60,438 bases of DNA from Rhizorhapis sp. SPR117 (GTDB taxonomy: Bacteria; Pseudomonadota; Alphaproteobacteria; Sphingomonadales; Sphingomonadaceae), in NCBI RefSeq assembly GCF_021742065.1, contig NZ_JAKKIE010000024.1:1-60438 (forward strand), read 5' to 3'. Both the position numbers and the translations under genes were made by a program. The notes beneath the pieces are model-generated. The model searched no databases, was not told the DNA's origin, and saw only the letters and a list, made by a program, of their open reading frames with translations. Below, piece after piece: positions 1-8,153 of this stretch (positions are counted from its first letter, which is position 1; every line of letters starts with the position of its first letter).

Positions 1-51
1 GAAGGACGTGGCGGGGTGTTCCGCGGCTTTGCGGGCCTGCGCCGCGTTCCT

Positions 52-2232
52 TCACATTATCGCGACCTCGCGATAAGCGATCTTATGCGCAGCTGCGCAT
101 AATACGGACCACGAATCGGCATAACTGTCGTAGATCGCGATCTGGTCGGGTGTGAGCTCGTGACGTAGGATTTCATATTCGACCCCGGCGAAGCTCAGTG
201 CCCGTGATGTGTAGAGACCAAGCGCCTTGAGGTCACGCGCGACCAGTTCCATCGCGGCAATGCCGCCCTTGCGGATGCCGGAGATGAACTGCTCGCGATC
301 GCGGAAAGCGGTCTCGGGCCCCCAGAGGCCGAGCCGCACCGCATAGGCCAGGTTGTTGACGTCCGAGGCACCGGTTGCCGACGCATAGAGCACCCGAGCG
401 CCAGGAAGATGGTTCTGGAGGAGGACGCCGCAAATACCCTGCTGCGATCCCTTCTTCGCCCCGAGTGCCCCTTCCCCGCCGGCGACTCCGCCCATCTCAT
501 GGGCTTCGTCGAAGCCGATTACGCCCTCGAAATCCTCACCTGCCCAATCGACGATCTGCTGAAGTCGGCTGTGATCGCCCCGGGCAGAGCGCAGCGTTGG
601 ATAGGTGACAAAGAGGACGCCCTGCTCGAGCGGGATGGATTGGTCGATTTTCCAGTTCGCCAGGGGCTGGATATCTGCCGCGAGACCACCGAGCGCCGTC
701 CAATCGCGCCGTGCGTCTTCGAGAAGTGCTTCGTTCTTCGAGATCCAGATGTTGCGCCGGCGCCCCTGCAGCCAGCTGTCGAGAATGCAGGCCGCGACCT
801 GTCGGCCCTTCCCCGCACCGGTGCCGTCGCCGAGGAAATAGCCCTTGCGATACGCGCGGCCGTCTTCTGCTTCGTCGAGGCCGACACCCTCCTTGCTGGG
901 TTTGAAGCGGCCCGGCAGAAACTGGCTCCAGGCATGACCCGCATACACGACGGTCTCAAGCTGCGATGCGGAGAGCAGGCGCTCACTGACGGTCCGCTCT
1001 GGAAGCTGCGGGACGTAGGATGGTATCGGCCCGGCGATCGAGCCCATCGCCACGGACTCCACCAATGCAGTCGGATGTTCGCCGGCCGTTTCAAACACGA
1101 TCCGGCTCGGCCGATAGGGGAGATAGACGCCGACCTGGTCCAGCAGCGGGGCCGGCGTTTCGAGCGTGGCATAAGCCACCGGCAGAACATTGTTGCGGAC
1201 TGGCGCATGATAGGGCCGTGGCTGCGGCCGACTGCTCTTCATCGCCCGGAAGAGCGACAGGGTCGAAGATCGCTTCGGCGCGGGCGGCGGAGCCGCGGCG
1301 ATCGAGCCGCGCTCGGTGACTCTCAGCGCGCTGATGAGTTCGCGGATCGACGCCCGCTGGATTGTGGCCGGAAAGGCACCGCCGGGCACCTTGTCGATGA
1401 CAAAGAGCCGGACGGCGATCGATGTGCCGTGCTTGAGATAGCATTTCTCAAGCCGCACCGATGTCCGTACACTCACATCCCGCAGTGTCGTTTCGAACAG
1501 GTCGCGCATGCGGGCATTGGGACCGAACCAGTCGGGCATGATGGCAACGAGGCGGCCGCCAGACTGGAGGCGGCGGAGAGCGGCCTGGAGATGCCGGACG
1601 GCGGCGTGGCTGTCCGCGCCAAGTCCCACCGAGCGGGAGAAAGGCGGGTTCATGAGGATTACGCTTGGGCGCGGGGCTTCCGCCAGCGTCGAATTGATGG
1701 TCGCCCCGTCATGTCCGGTGACCACCGCGTCGGGAAAGACGTGTGACAAGCGCGTGCGGCGAGCTGGCGCATATTCGTTGAGCTGGAGCGCCGCATATCC
1801 CCGACAGTGGGCGACCAGAAGACCATTGCCCGCGCTGGGCTCAAGGACGATGTCGTCGCTCTGGATATCGGCGAGCACGACGGCCACCGCAGCCAGATCG
1901 ACAGGCGTAGAGAATTGCTGCCACTCGATCTGATCTTCGCTCCGTACCGTCTGGGTTGGCAGCCGATCCGAGAGATCGCAGGCCGCGAGCGCATCGGCGA
2001 GCGAATGCAGCGGATAGGGTCCGAACTGAAGATGGTGAGCAAGCGCGTGCTCAAGGAGTTCGAAGCTGTCGCGCTGGGTCCAATAGCCGTCAGCGTCGGA
2101 TCCACCGAAGCCTTCGACCATGGCGGCGTTCAGATCTGCTCGCGTTATCGGCTCTGAGGAACGCAGTCGATTGACAAGGGCCGTGGCCGCACGGCGTTCT
2201 GCCGCGGTAGCGGAATCGAAAAGATCGGGCAT
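52..2232 (-). CDS. Strawberry-notch-like helicase with N-terminal methylase domain, C-terminally truncated
   Basis: The 726-residue product has two recognisable parts. The first is an N6-adenine methylase-like domain with EPSAGNG (residues about 131-137) and NPPF (195-198). The second is the strawberry-notch AAA/helicase domain with Walker A GDGTGAGKGR (about 468-477) and a DEAH box (575-578). Proteins of this plasmid and phage family are normally about 1,400 residues, so the helicase C-terminal half is missing. Homology ends near residue 712 (after YADSWSV), and the last 14 or so residues are read from the palindromic DNA at 57-102. The gene was therefore cut by insertion or deletion at the left edge and is probably non-functional as a helicase. 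Its start is divergent from the AbiE operon. Its original cellular role is not established. Confidence 0.8.
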   Translation of the reverse strand: MPDLFDSATAAERRAATALVNRLRSSEPITRADLNAAMVEGFGGSDADGYWTQRDSFELLEHALAHHLQFGPYPLHSLADALAACDLSDRLPTQTVRSEDQIEWQQFSTPVDLAAVAVVLADIQSDDIVLEPSAGNGLLVAHCRGYAALQLNEYAPARRTRLSHVFPDAVVTGHDGATINSTLAEAPRPSVILMNPPFSRSVGLGADSHAAVRHLQAALRRLQSGGRLVAIMPDWFGPNARMRDLFETTLRDVSVRTSVRLEKCYLKHGTSIAVRLFVIDKVPGGAFPATIQRASIRELISALRVTERGSIAAAPPPAPKRSSTLSLFRAMKSSRPQPRPYHAPVRNNVLPVAYATLETPAPLLDQVGVYLPYRPSRIVFETAGEHPTALVESVAMGSIAGPIPSYVPQLPERTVSERLLSASQLETVVYAGHAWSQFLPGRFKPSKEGVGLDEAEDGRAYRKGYFLGDGTGAGKGRQVAACILDSWLQGRRRNIWISKNEALLEDARRDWTALGGLAADIQPLANWKIDQSIPLEQGVLFVTYPTLRSARGDHSRLQQIVDWAGEDFEGVIGFDEAHEMGGVAGGEGALGAKKGSQQGICGVLLQNHLPGARVLYASATGASDVNNLAYAVRLGLWGPETAFRDREQFISGIRKGGIAAMELVARDLKALGLYTSRALSFAGVEYEILRHELTPDQIAIYDSYADSWSVLCAAAHKIAYREVAIM
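57..102. repeat. Tandem palindromes at a truncation junction (element end)
   Basis: Two palindromes sit side by side. Positions 57-76 form an inverted repeat with 9-base arms (TTATCGCGA, two-base centre), and 83-102 are a perfect 20-base palindrome, TTATGCGCAGCTGCGCATAA. Both begin TTAT and end ATAA and are 6 bases apart. The strawberry-notch homology to the right stops about 3 bases after the second palindrome, so they mark the end of inserted DNA that continues left of the window. The arrangement suits binding sites of a tyrosine-recombinase element such as a recombinase-in-trio (RIT) element. That identity is inference, since no recombinase is visible at this edge. Confidence 0.6.
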
Positions 2233-2333
2233 TTTGGGGTCTCCGGACTGGCTGCCCCCTCGGCAGCGTCAGTTTTTCGCCCCCCTTCCCTTTTCACCGG
2301 CAGCAAGCCCGGGTCATTCCGGCGATCTCATAA

Positions 2334-2350
2334 AAAGTTCTGGAAACTTT
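2334..2350. promoter_or_regulatory. Candidate AbiEi operator
   Basis: An inverted repeat with arms AAAGTT and AACTTT (5-base centre) lies 27 bases before the abiEi start, in an AT-rich stretch unlike its surroundings. AbiEi antitoxins are known to bind inverted repeats in their own promoter, so autoregulation is a reasonable inference. Confidence 0.4.
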
Positions 2351-2376
2351 CATATTTTGGAAGTATTGAGAATTTT

Positions 2377-3063
2377 ATGTCATCTCTGGCAGAACAGGTG
2401 TCGGCGGCGGGCCTGGCCGACCATATCCTCAGCGAACGCCAGCTTAGCGATCTGCTGGGTGGCGGCGACGCGCGCCGTTATGGGCTGGTCAACCGGGCAC
2501 TCAAGGACGGCTCGCTGATCCGCGTGAAGCGGGGTACCTATCTTCTGGGACGACCTTATCGCAGTGAGCAGGTCCATCCTTTCGCCATCGCCCAGGGCTT
2601 GGTGCCAGGTAGCTATGTCTCGTTCGAGAGCGCGCTCGCTCATCATGGCTGGATCCCGGAGGGGGTCTTCGTCACCGCGAGCGTGTCGCCCGGGCGCAAG
2701 ACCCTTCGTTTCGATAGTCCGGACTTCGGGCCGTTCAGCTTTCATCCCATCGCCATCCAGGATTATCGCTTCCTGACGAGCATCGGTCGGATCAGGATGG
2801 GAAGGCTCACCGCCTTTGTCGCGCAGCCCTTGCGCGCGCTTATGGATCTCGTTGCCCTGCGAAAGGAAAGCTGGACCGGGATCGAATGGCTGACCAGCGG
2901 CCTGCGGATCGACAAGGATCTGCTTCTCTCACTCAAACGTAAGGATTTCGCGGTGCTGAAGCCTGTCTACAAGCACAAGGCGGTGAACGTCTTTCTCGAG
3001 GCGCTGGAACAGGCAGTCATGACGACAAAGGCTTCGCTTGCCGGGCGGTCGGAACGTGATTGA
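2377..3063 (+). CDS. abiEi: AbiEi-family type IV antitoxin / transcriptional regulator
   Basis: This 228-residue protein begins with a winged-helix domain (about residues 8-65, including the segment ending RVKRGTYLLG) followed by the AbiEi C-terminal domain (YVSFESALAHHGWIPE, then FHPIAIQDYRF and the ALMDLVAL stretch). AbiEi proteins repress their own operon and neutralise the AbiEii nucleotidyltransferase. Here the gene overlaps the 5' end of the toxin gene, giving the usual antitoxin-first order. A second, unrelated-looking AbiE pair sits at 45.4 kb. The ATG at 2377 is preceded by AT-rich DNA with no strong ribosome site, so leaderless or weak initiation is possible. Confidence 0.85.
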   Translation: MSSLAEQVSAAGLADHILSERQLSDLLGGGDARRYGLVNRALKDGSLIRVKRGTYLLGRPYRSEQVHPFAIAQGLVPGSYVSFESALAHHGWIPEGVFVTASVSPGRKTLRFDSPDFGPFSFHPIAIQDYRFLTSIGRIRMGRLTAFVAQPLRALMDLVALRKESWTGIEWLTSGLRIDKDLLLSLKRKDFAVLKPVYKHKAVNVFLEALEQAVMTTKASLAGRSERD

Positions 3064-3907
3064 CATCATCAAGGAGAAGCTGCGGCAATATGACGCCGCG
3101 AACGCACTCGAGGAGGAGAATGCCGTTAAGGAGATCCTCCAGGAGATCGCGCTCTACGCGCTGTGGCGCGGCGACTTCTTCGACGTCGCCTTGTTCCAGG
3201 GTGGAACCAGCCTGCGGATCCTCCACGACCTGCCGCGCTTTTCAGAAGATCTCGACTTCCTGCTGCGCGCACGCGATCCCGGCTTCGACTGGTCACCCTA
3301 TCTGAAGGTGCTGGTCGAGGTCTTCGGTCAGTTCGGCCTGAAGCTCGACGCTCAGCCCAAGGCCGAGATGGACAAGGCCGTCCGCCGGGCGCTCATCAAG
3401 GACGATTCCATCGCGAGCCAGCTCGACCTCTCTTTCGCCGGAGCAGGACGGCCCAAGACGATCAGGATTAAGCTCGAGATCGACGTCAATCCGCCCGCCG
3501 GCTCCGGCGAAGCCCTCTCCTATCTCGATTTCCCGGCCGACCATGAGGTTCGGCACCAGGATTTGGCGTCGAACTTCGCGCTCAAGATCCATGCTCTCCT
3601 TTGCCGGGGCTTCCTCAAGGGCAGGGACTGGTACGACTTCTCATGGTACGTCTCCAGGGGGGTCGGACCCAATCTTGCCTTGCTTAGAAATGCGCTCATT
3701 CAGGCCGGCCCTTGGGCGGGCGATGACTCCGTCCCGGCCGATATCGGCTGGCTGAAGCACGCCCTCGCCGATGTGATCGCAAAGATAGACTGGAAAGCCG
3801 CGGCCAATGATGTGGAGCGATTTCTCCGACCGGCCGAGCTCAAGTCGGTCGAGCTCTGGAGCGAACGCTTCTTCATGGCGAAAGTCGAGAAATTGGCGGG
3901 GGCCTGA
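3056..3907 (+). CDS. abiEii: AbiEii/AbiGii-family nucleotidyltransferase toxin
   Basis: The toxin half of the AbiE pair. The nucleotidyltransferase signature is complete: GGTSLR near residue 45 and SEDLDF about 15 residues later, followed by the conserved downstream helix (DLASNFALKIHALLCRGFLKGRDWYDFSWY). AbiEii toxins modify RNA with NTP, and related MenT enzymes add pyrimidines to tRNA. The gene overlaps abiEi by 8 bases if the GTG at 3056 is used, or by 26 bases if the TTG at 3038 is used; the GTG gives the family-like N-terminus VIDIIKEKL. About 284 residues, normal length. Confidence 0.85.
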   Translation: MIDIIKEKLRQYDAANALEEENAVKEILQEIALYALWRGDFFDVALFQGGTSLRILHDLPRFSEDLDFLLRARDPGFDWSPYLKVLVEVFGQFGLKLDAQPKAEMDKAVRRALIKDDSIASQLDLSFAGAGRPKTIRIKLEIDVNPPAGSGEALSYLDFPADHEVRHQDLASNFALKIHALLCRGFLKGRDWYDFSWYVSRGVGPNLALLRNALIQAGPWAGDDSVPADIGWLKHALADVIAKIDWKAAANDVERFLRPAELKSVELWSERFFMAKVEKLAGA

Positions 3908-3953
3908 ACCCGGGCGAACTCCGCTCGACGTGGGTAGGAAGGCATTAGGGTAG

Positions 3954-4811
3954 TCAAGCAGCGATCTGCCCGCCCTTTCCCACCTCCAGCACCTTGGCCC
4001 AATCCTTGAAGCCGCCAGGCGGTGGCATCCGCCGGATCATGAGACCGGCCCGAGCATAAGCAAGGTCGGCGCGATCGGCCGCGCGGCCGCCTTCCGGATC
4101 GTTGTCGTGCGCGAGGATCAATGTCGCAAGACTTTCAGGAACGCGGACTTGGTCGAGGCGCCGTGCTCCGAGGCTGGCCCAGCATGGCAGTCCATGCAAC
4201 AGGGTGAAGGCTCGAGCCGTCTCGAAGCCTTCGGCCATTCCGAGGACGGGACCACCCTGTCCTCCCCCTTGCCAAGCCCCGCGTCCGGGACGCCCGAGCA
4301 TGAGCTTCATCGTGTAAGTCGGGCCGACGGGATCAAGGAAGATGCGTTGGACAGCGGTCAGTCGGCGTCCCTCCCGGACCGCGACGAGCAAAGCCGGATG
4401 GAAGCTGGTCCAGGGCCGCGGCCGATAGGGGCAGCGGGGATGGAATCGGAGATCATCGGCCACGGGCAACAGATGCCGGCCCGCCAGATACCGTTCGGCA
4501 AGGGTTCCGAGCACGGGCTGCGCTTCGTCCCAGAGGCGAACCGCGTTACCGGACATACTCGATGGTGAGACCGTGTAGGCGTAATGTTGTCGGATCGGGA
4601 CACGGCGGAGTTCACGCAGGATGTCTTCGCGTTCGCATCCTGCAAAGCAGGTGACGAGAATCCCTCGATCGCCTTGGCGCAGTGAGAGGCTGGGGGTGCG
4701 ATCATCATGGGCCGGGCAAAGGCACATAGCCGTGCGGCCGTGCCAGGTGCCTCCCAGGGCACCTACGAGATCGATCAATTCTTGAGATGGTTTTCGGGCT
4801 GTAAGCGGCAT
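3954..4811 (-). CDS. Toprim-domain, CHC2-zinc-finger protein (primase-like, DUF7146 type)
   Basis: The N-terminus carries a primase-type zinc ribbon (CLCPAHDD, then CFAGCERED) and the C-terminal half a Toprim fold (GMAEGFETA for the glutamate motif, LILAHDNDPEGGRAADRA for the DxD-type motif). Such proteins are frequent beside rep genes on alphaproteobacterial plasmids and probably help prime or restart plasmid replication. The ATG at 4811 is chosen because AGGAG lies 6-7 bases upstream. A longer reading frame to 4859 has no such site. One iteron-like sequence of the origin lies inside this gene (4447-4460). Confidence 0.8.
   Translation of the reverse strand: MPLTARKPSQELIDLVGALGGTWHGRTAMCLCPAHDDRTPSLSLRQGDRGILVTCFAGCEREDILRELRRVPIRQHYAYTVSPSSMSGNAVRLWDEAQPVLGTLAERYLAGRHLLPVADDLRFHPRCPYRPRPWTSFHPALLVAVREGRRLTAVQRIFLDPVGPTYTMKLMLGRPGRGAWQGGGQGGPVLGMAEGFETARAFTLLHGLPCWASLGARRLDQVRVPESLATLILAHDNDPEGGRAADRADLAYARAGLMIRRMPPPGGFKDWAKVLEVGKGGQIAA
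4447..4460 (+). repeat. Iteron-like copy inside the Toprim gene
   Basis: CGGAGATCATCGGC matches the origin iteron core GAGATCATCGG, about 2 kb from the main array and within coding sequence on the opposite strand. Confidence 0.5.
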
Positions 4812-4911
4812 GGCCTCACTCCTGCTTACGGCCCCTGCCCTCCTTTTCTCTTTTTCCACCGACCGCGGCGCAGCGCGCAGGAATCCGGCGAATGAAATTA
4901 ATCGAACCGCT

Positions 4912-4925
4912 CGGACATCATCGGT
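4912..4925 (+). repeat. Iteron-like copy at the repA stop codon
   Basis: CGGACATCATCGGT is identical to one array member (near 6524-6537) in its GACATCATCGGT core. It abuts the repA termination codon at 4925-4927. Confidence 0.6.
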
Positions 4926-6229
4926 CAGTCATTACCGCTGTTCGCGCGCCGCTCGGCATATCGAATGACGAACGACTCCCAGACGCGCAGCCATTCAGCG
5001 TCCGTTCGGTTCTGCTTGATGCCGGGAAAGCCAGCGCGGAAGGCATCTGCCATCCCGTCGACCGACCAGGGCTTCCCCTTGTCGAGACCGATCGCGCGGA
5101 ATGCTTCCTCTCGCGTCCCGTAGGCCAGGCTGCCCGCAGGGAAAGGAAGAAGCGGTTCTGACGGTTTTTTGGTCTCGCTTACGACTCGGGCGTTCTTCGG
5201 GACCGATGATCTCGGTGCCGTTTCAGCCGCAGGCGGCCCAACGAGTCGCAAATGTGGGCCAACGAGCTTGCGCTCGAGTGGCGCCGGCGACGGATGCAGG
5301 ACCACCTTTCGCCCGGAAAGATCGACATTGGCGTTTGGATAGACGGCTGACACGATCTGCATCGTCTCGCGGACTGTTTGCCGGAAGCGCTTGCTGTCCG
5401 CCTCGTTCCCCAAGTGCTTCGCAAGCTGATCCCAGGAGATCATTTGCCCTTTGTCCCCACTTATGCGGGGCAAGCGGTAGGCCAGATAGGTGTAGAGATC
5501 GAGCGCTGTCGGTGTGCCCTTTAATTCGCGAATCGCCACCTCGTTGAGCGGAACGGCATGCTCGACAAGGTGGCTGTAGAAGACTTCCGACATTCGAATT
5601 TCGCGGGCAAATGCACCATTCTTCTCCAGAGACCCCGCATATTCGTTGGAGATTTTGACATCGCGCACAGCGAACGCGTTGTCTCCGGAGTCGGAGCCTT
5701 CCCATCGGATCTGCCATTCGCAAGCGAGTAGCCGATCGACCTGCTCGCGCATCAAGTTGGCAGTGCCGCGTGGTCCATAGGAGACGGTCTGGTATCCGAG
5801 GCGCCGCATCCACTCGGTGAAATTCCTCCCAAGATAGACATCGCGCGATCGCTTTGCGACTGCTTGGGACAGGAGGTAGATCAGCGCGACCCGAGGATAT
5901 GCTCCATACGGCACACCAAGGCTCTTGAGGACCGGCTTGCCATCAACATTCTGAAGAACGGGACGGGGGTTGATGGCCAGGGCGTATTTTCCATCCTCTC
6001 GGAGTATCGGCTGTGTATCGTCCTTCGGCCGCTTGGTCGGCAGCGACATTGCACACAGGGCGGAGTGGAGAAACGCAGGGACAGGTTCTTCGTCGTGAAC
6101 GCGGAGAAACGCATCCAAGGTCAGCTGTGTGCCGGCGGTTTGGGCAACGGAGCGAACGCGCTCCTCGCCGCCATCCAGCATAGCCAGGGCATATTGATGT
6201 CCGATCGGCCTGTGTGTGTCTCCGCTCAT
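4925..6229 (-). CDS. repA: Plasmid replication initiator RepA (RPA family)
   Basis: This 434-residue protein matches the plasmid-encoded RepA (PF04796/RPA) type: a central conserved block (ILREDGKYALAINPRPVLQ, then GVPYGAYPRVALIYLLSQAV and YLGRNFTEWMRRLGY) followed by the segment with SEVFYSHLVEHAVPLNE and ALDLYTYLAYRLP. RepA of this family should bind the iterons located just upstream (6462-6694) and open the origin. The C-terminal third (about residues 330-400) is low-complexity and proline-rich. The gene reads away from the origin and from parA, which is transcribed divergently. An inverted iteron copy lies within the gene (5201-5215), which could let RepA repress or loop its own gene. Confidence 0.9.
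   Translation of the reverse strand: MSGDTHRPIGHQYALAMLDGGEERVRSVAQTAGTQLTLDAFLRVHDEEPVPAFLHSALCAMSLPTKRPKDDTQPILREDGKYALAINPRPVLQNVDGKPVLKSLGVPYGAYPRVALIYLLSQAVAKRSRDVYLGRNFTEWMRRLGYQTVSYGPRGTANLMREQVDRLLACEWQIRWEGSDSGDNAFAVRDVKISNEYAGSLEKNGAFAREIRMSEVFYSHLVEHAVPLNEVAIRELKGTPTALDLYTYLAYRLPRISGDKGQMISWDQLAKHLGNEADSKRFRQTVRETMQIVSAVYPNANVDLSGRKVVLHPSPAPLERKLVGPHLRLVGPPAAETAPRSSVPKNARVVSETKKPSEPLLPFPAGSLAYGTREEAFRAIGLDKGKPWSVDGMADAFRAGFPGIKQNRTDAEWLRVWESFVIRYAERRANSGND
5201..5215 (-). repeat. Inverted iteron copy inside repA
   Basis: GACCGATGATCTCGG is the exact complement of the full iteron CCGAGATCATCGGT, placed within the repA coding region about 1.2 kb from the array. Confidence 0.6.
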
Positions 6230-6305
6230 TGGTTCCGCCCTTCCCCGACTCAGGGGCCGTTGTATGCAACTTTAACAACAGCTTTGAGGACCGAAAGCAA
6301 GACTG

Positions 6306-6318
6306 TTGGCAGTTTTGC
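6306..6318 (-). promoter_or_regulatory. Motif shared by the repA and parA upstream regions (repA side)
   Basis: Read toward repA the sequence is GCAAAACTGCCAA, 77 bases before the repA start. The same 12-mer CAAAACTGCCAA occurs before parA in the other orientation, suggesting a common regulator or promoter element. Confidence 0.45.
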
Positions 6319-6348
6319 CCGGTTTCCGTGGGTAAAACCTCCAAATGC

Positions 6349-6359
6349 ACCGATGATCT
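6349..6359 (-). repeat. Inverted iteron on the repA side of the origin
   Basis: ACCGATGATCT is a complement of AGATCATCGGT, placed 120 bases upstream of repA and opposite in direction to the main array. Confidence 0.5.
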
Positions 6360-6394
6360 AGGAGCGGTTCGGGTGCCGCCTTTCCCTTTTCTGC

Positions 6395-6450
6395 TCAAAA
6401 AATTTCAAGCGATTCGCGAATCGGATTTTTATAGGAGATTCATGTAATAG
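6395..6450. other. AT-rich segment with 12-bp palindrome, candidate unwinding region
   Basis: This stretch is conspicuously A+T-rich in a G+C-rich window (runs of A and T near 6396-6405 and 6425-6450) and contains the perfect palindrome GATTCGCGAATC at 6411-6422. It lies immediately before the iteron array, as expected for a DNA-unwinding element. Confidence 0.5.
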
Positions 6451-6461
6451 GTATGGGCTCT

Positions 6462-6694
6462 GAGATCATCGGTCGCCGGGAACCGAGATCATCGGAAAAA
6501 CGCACCGTAATCATCGGCTTGCACCGACATCATCGGTGTTTATCCACAGGGGCTGACCAAGGCTGGCCCGAGCATACGAGCTCGCGACTCGCTAGGCGAC
6601 CTGCCAGCAGAACGGACCCGAGATCATCGGTCACCTCTCGAGCGAGCGTCAATCCGGATCGCCTGGAACGTGGAATGGCTCGGAGATCATCGGT
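6462..6694 (+). repeat. oriV: Iteron array of the replication origin
   Basis: Six direct copies of the core GAGATCATCGG (full form CCGAGATCATCGGT) start at 6462, 6485, 6507 (GTAATCATCGG), 6526 (GACATCATCGG), 6620 and 6683. The first four are spaced 23, 22 and 19 bases apart, about two helical turns, which is typical of Rep-binding iterons. Further copies lie outside the array at 4447, 4912, 5201 (inverted) and 6349 (inverted). Together with a DnaA box and adjacent AT-rich DNA this defines a theta-type origin between repA and parA. Confidence 0.85.
6540..6548 (+). other. DnaA box in the origin
   Basis: TTATCCACA is a perfect match to the consensus DnaA box, located 3 bases after the fourth iteron. 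Host DnaA is probably recruited here together with RepA. Confidence 0.75.
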
Positions 6695-6725
6695 CCAGTT
6701 GTAAGTTTGGTGGCCAAACATTGCT

Positions 6726-6737
6726 CAAAACTGCCAA
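6726..6737 (+). promoter_or_regulatory. Motif shared by the repA and parA upstream regions (parA side)
   Basis: CAAAACTGCCAA, 41 bases before the parA start, repeats in inverted orientation the element found upstream of repA. Confidence 0.45.
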
Positions 6738-6778
6738 GATCGCTAGAGTGCTGCTTCAATCTAACAAAAGTGGTGGTC

Positions 6779-7984
6779 ATGGCGACAAATCAACCTCTCG
6801 ACTTGCAGGCCGACGAACTCTTTGAGGACGAGCTCGGAACGCTTCACCGAAAGGCCCTGACGATCCTGAAGCGAATTCGAGACGGCGCGCTCGACCCAGA
6901 GACTGGGCACAAGAAGGGACCGTCCTTCCCGATCTCCAAGGCCGCAGCGCTTGTCGGGCGGACGGCGTCCGCTATTCGAGAAGCAGAGCGCGACGGCCGG
7001 ATTCCGCCCCGCGATCGCACGGCGTCGGGCCACCGTGTTCAATATACTCTTGAGGAGCTCGATCAGATGCGTGCGGTGTTCGGCACCCGCCCTTGGCGAG
7101 CACCGACCGACACGCCGGCCATCATTTCGGTATCGAACTTCAAGGGCGGGGTCGGGAAGTCGACGATCGCGTTGCATCTGGCACAGCATTTCGCGATCCG
7201 GGGATATCGGGTTCTCTTTATCGATTGCGACAGCCAAGCCAGCTCGACGATGATGTTCGGCTACCGGCCCGATGTCGACCTAGCGGAGGACGACACGCTC
7301 TACGGGCACTTCCATAACCCGGAGCTGCTGGGCGTCCGCTCGATCATTCGCAGGACGCATTTCTATGGACTCGACCTGATCCCAGCCAACCTGAAGCTCT
7401 ATAATCTCGAATATGAGATTGCCGGCTATCTCGCGCAGAACCAAAGTTTCGAGATCATCGACTTGATCGGGCAGGCCATCGATAGCGTGGTAGATGACTA
7501 CGACGTCGTCATCATGGATCCACCGCCGGCGCTGGGCATGGTCTCGATGGCGGTCCTGCAGGCCGCAAACGCAATGGTTATCCCGATGCCGCCGAGTGTG
7601 ATTGACTTTGCGTCGACCGTTTCTTTCATCGACATGGCGCGCACGACGATGAAGCAGTTGGAGCGCCTCGCTGGACGGGTGAAGCCAGCCTACAACTTCA
7701 TCAAGCTCGTCGGTAGCCGAGTGGACGAAAGCAAGTCGATGCATCGTGAGATCCTTTTGATGATGCGGCAGGTGTTCGGCGGGTCGATGATCAATTCGGT
7801 GCTTCGGACAAGCGCCGAAATTGACAATGCGAGCTCGCGGATGAAGACCGTTTTTGAGCTCGATCGGCCCGTAACATCGCATGAGGTTCACACCCGCTGC
7901 GTGAAGCACTTGAATGATGTCTGTCACGATATCGAGACGGATGTTTTGCGTACTTGGGAGAGCAGGGCAGGGGAGGCGGCCTAA
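6779..7984 (+). CDS. parA: ParA-family partition ATPase
   Basis: A 401-residue, type Ia-like ParA. It has an N-terminal extension with a MerR-like helix-turn-helix (about residues 50-75, PISKAAALVGRTASAIREAE), then the deviant Walker A KGGVGKST (122-129), the DCDSQAS motif (around 150) and VIMDPPPALG. It should segregate the plasmid together with ParB and the three parS sites that follow, and the helix-turn-helix suggests it represses its own operon. The ATG at 6779 is chosen over the in-frame start at 6707 because the longer form would be translated through the last part of the origin region. Confidence 0.92.
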   Translation: MATNQPLDLQADELFEDELGTLHRKALTILKRIRDGALDPETGHKKGPSFPISKAAALVGRTASAIREAERDGRIPPRDRTASGHRVQYTLEELDQMRAVFGTRPWRAPTDTPAIISVSNFKGGVGKSTIALHLAQHFAIRGYRVLFIDCDSQASSTMMFGYRPDVDLAEDDTLYGHFHNPELLGVRSIIRRTHFYGLDLIPANLKLYNLEYEIAGYLAQNQSFEIIDLIGQAIDSVVDDYDVVIMDPPPALGMVSMAVLQAANAMVIPMPPSVIDFASTVSFIDMARTTMKQLERLAGRVKPAYNFIKLVGSRVDESKSMHREILLMMRQVFGGSMINSVLRTSAEIDNASSRMKTVFELDRPVTSHEVHTRCVKHLNDVCHDIETDVLRTWESRAGEAA

Positions 7985-7987
7985 GCG

Positions 7988-8003
7988 GTTGCCACGTGGC
8001 AAC
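7988..8003. other. parS: parS centromere site 1
   Basis: The perfect 16-base palindrome GTTGCCACGTGGCAAC sits 4 bases after the parA stop. The same sequence occurs three times and only between parA and parB. Confidence 0.85.
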
Positions 8004-8099
8004 TGGCGCAGAAAGAGACGCAAATACAGTTAGATAAGGCCGACCCATTTTATATGGATGGCCCCGGTGATATGGCTTGAGGACAAGGGGCGAGCGGGA

Positions 8100-8115
8100 G
8101 TTGCCACGTGGCAAC
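8100..8115. other. parS: parS centromere site 2
   Basis: Second perfect copy of GTTGCCACGTGGCAAC, 112 bases after the first. Confidence 0.85.
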
Positions 8116-8153
8116 TTTAGCTCCAGAGCGGACGCTAAGGACGGGAAAGCAGC

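Noticed and set aside
409..1746. 445-residue plus-strand frame
   Set aside because: Antisense to the strawberry-notch gene, and lacks domains.
7448..7461. Iteron match inside parA
   Set aside because: GAGATCATCG matches only 10 bases and is explained by the codons for an EII sequence.
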